NCBI GenBank assembly: GCA_023131215.1
Contig: JAGLZV010000067.1
Coordinates: 1-14,251 of the forward strand
Source of the DNA: Candidatus Methanophagales archaeon
GTDB taxonomy: Archaea > Halobacteriota > Syntropharchaeia > Alkanophagales > Methanospirareceae
Direction: 5' to 3'
DNA length: 14,251 bases
In this document: positions 14,020-14,251 of the stretch, piece after piece
How positions within the stretch are numbered: the stretch's first letter is position 1
Layout of the letters: every line of letters starts with the position of its first letter
The notes under the pieces: generated by a model
Database searches by the model: none
Seen by the model: only the letters and a program-made list of their open reading frames with translations
Told to the model about the DNA's origin: nothing
Position numbers and translations under genes: made by a program

Positions 14020-14251
14020 AAAGCTTTTCTTTCTAAGAAAAGGTTTAATTTTAACATTCTTGAGAGAGCATGTTGCCTTTTCTCCTCCTCACGCTCTTGA
14101 TATGTCCTTATTGCCCTGAGAAGGTCTATTCTTCTAAACTCAGGCCAAAAAGGAGCGCAGAAGTAAGCTGCACATTCATTCCCCAACGCCTGCCAGGGCA
14201 CGAAATTACTCAATCTCTGCTCGCCTCCTGTTCTTATTATCAAATCCACAG
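14016..14251 (-). CDS. uppS: cis-prenyltransferase (undecaprenyl/dolichyl diphosphate synthase type), C-terminal part
   Basis: Only the last ~78 codons lie in the window; the rest is beyond the right edge. DLIIRTGGEQRLSNFVPWQALGNECAAYFCAPFWPEFRRIDLLRAIRTYQER is the C-terminal signature of cis-prenyltransferases: the RTGGEQRLSNF segment binds the pyrophosphate of isopentenyl diphosphate, and WPEF...L..AI..YQ.R is the usual ending. The product in archaea is the long polyprenyl phosphate that carries sugars for N-glycosylation and cell-surface glycans. The GTG at 14249 is internal, not a start. The final tail (KLNLFLERKAL) is basic and encoded by a perfect hairpin. The TGA overlaps the thpR ATG. 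It is the first visible gene of the minus-strand operon. Confidence 0.9.
   Translation of the reverse strand, partial: VDLIIRTGGEQRLSNFVPWQALGNECAAYFCAPFWPEFRRIDLLRAIRTYQEREEEKRQHALSRMLKLNLFLERKAL
14024..14042. repeat. 8-bp hairpin at the uppS-thpR junction
   Basis: CTTTTCTT-TCT-AAGAAAAG is a perfect inverted repeat with a three-base loop, lying in the last codons of uppS, just before the uppS stop/thpR start. A near-identical hairpin lies in the last codons of argB (10889-10907), in the same reading frame and flanked by the same AAAGC and GGTTT bases. Confidence 0.7.

Overview
The window looks archaeal, most likely from a methanogen- or methanotroph-related euryarchaeote (an ANME-1/Methanophagales-, Syntrophoarchaeum- or Methanosarcinales-like genome). 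The reasons are strong use of AGA/AGG/ATA codons, GGAGG- and GGTGA-type ribosome binding sites, A/T-rich TATA-like boxes upstream of operons, TTG and GTG starts, and a gene set typical of archaea: a split class I fumarase, AMP-forming acetyl-CoA synthetase, ThpR, cis-prenyltransferase and an Mrp/NuoL-type antiporter. The lineage is inferred from gene content only. No rRNA, tRNA, CRISPR array or transposase gene was seen.

Layout. 1-3156 (+): the C-terminal ~650 residues of a GH94-type glycoside phosphorylase (cut by the window edge) and a GT-B glycosyltransferase, a small carbohydrate pair. 3170-5212 (-): acetyl-CoA synthetase, convergent with it. 5355-7812 (+): a membrane operon of a 67-residue two-helix protein, a 634-residue MrpD/NuoL-type ion-translocating subunit, and a 112-residue protein that is a second copy of the subunit's C-terminal arm. 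7813-8353: a gene-free, hairpin-rich stretch between convergent operons. 8354-9793 (-): three overlapping genes, namely an uncharacterised 'AKNHNPS' protein, a DUF5678-like protein and a retropepsin-like clan AA aspartic protease. 9932-10837 (+): fumarase alpha subunit, without its beta partner. 10869-14251 (-): a compact operon, in transcription order cis-prenyltransferase (partial), thpR, xseA, xseB, argB, with junctions that overlap or are only a few bases apart.

How the genes fit together. Acetyl-CoA synthetase and fumarase are central carbon enzymes, and the antiporter couples ion movement to energy metabolism. XseA and XseB form exonuclease VII. The other operon members (lipid carrier synthesis, RNA end processing, arginine synthesis) have no obvious shared pathway.

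The two strongest observations are these. (1) The 112-residue gene after the antiporter looks like the remnant of a whole-operon tandem duplication with an internal deletion. It begins immediately after the antiporter stop with a copy of the operon's own leader and first codons, joined to a diverged (~77% identical) copy of the antiporter tail. (2) The three-gene aspartic-protease cassette is tightly coupled translationally, combines protein types I believe recur together elsewhere, and has no known function.
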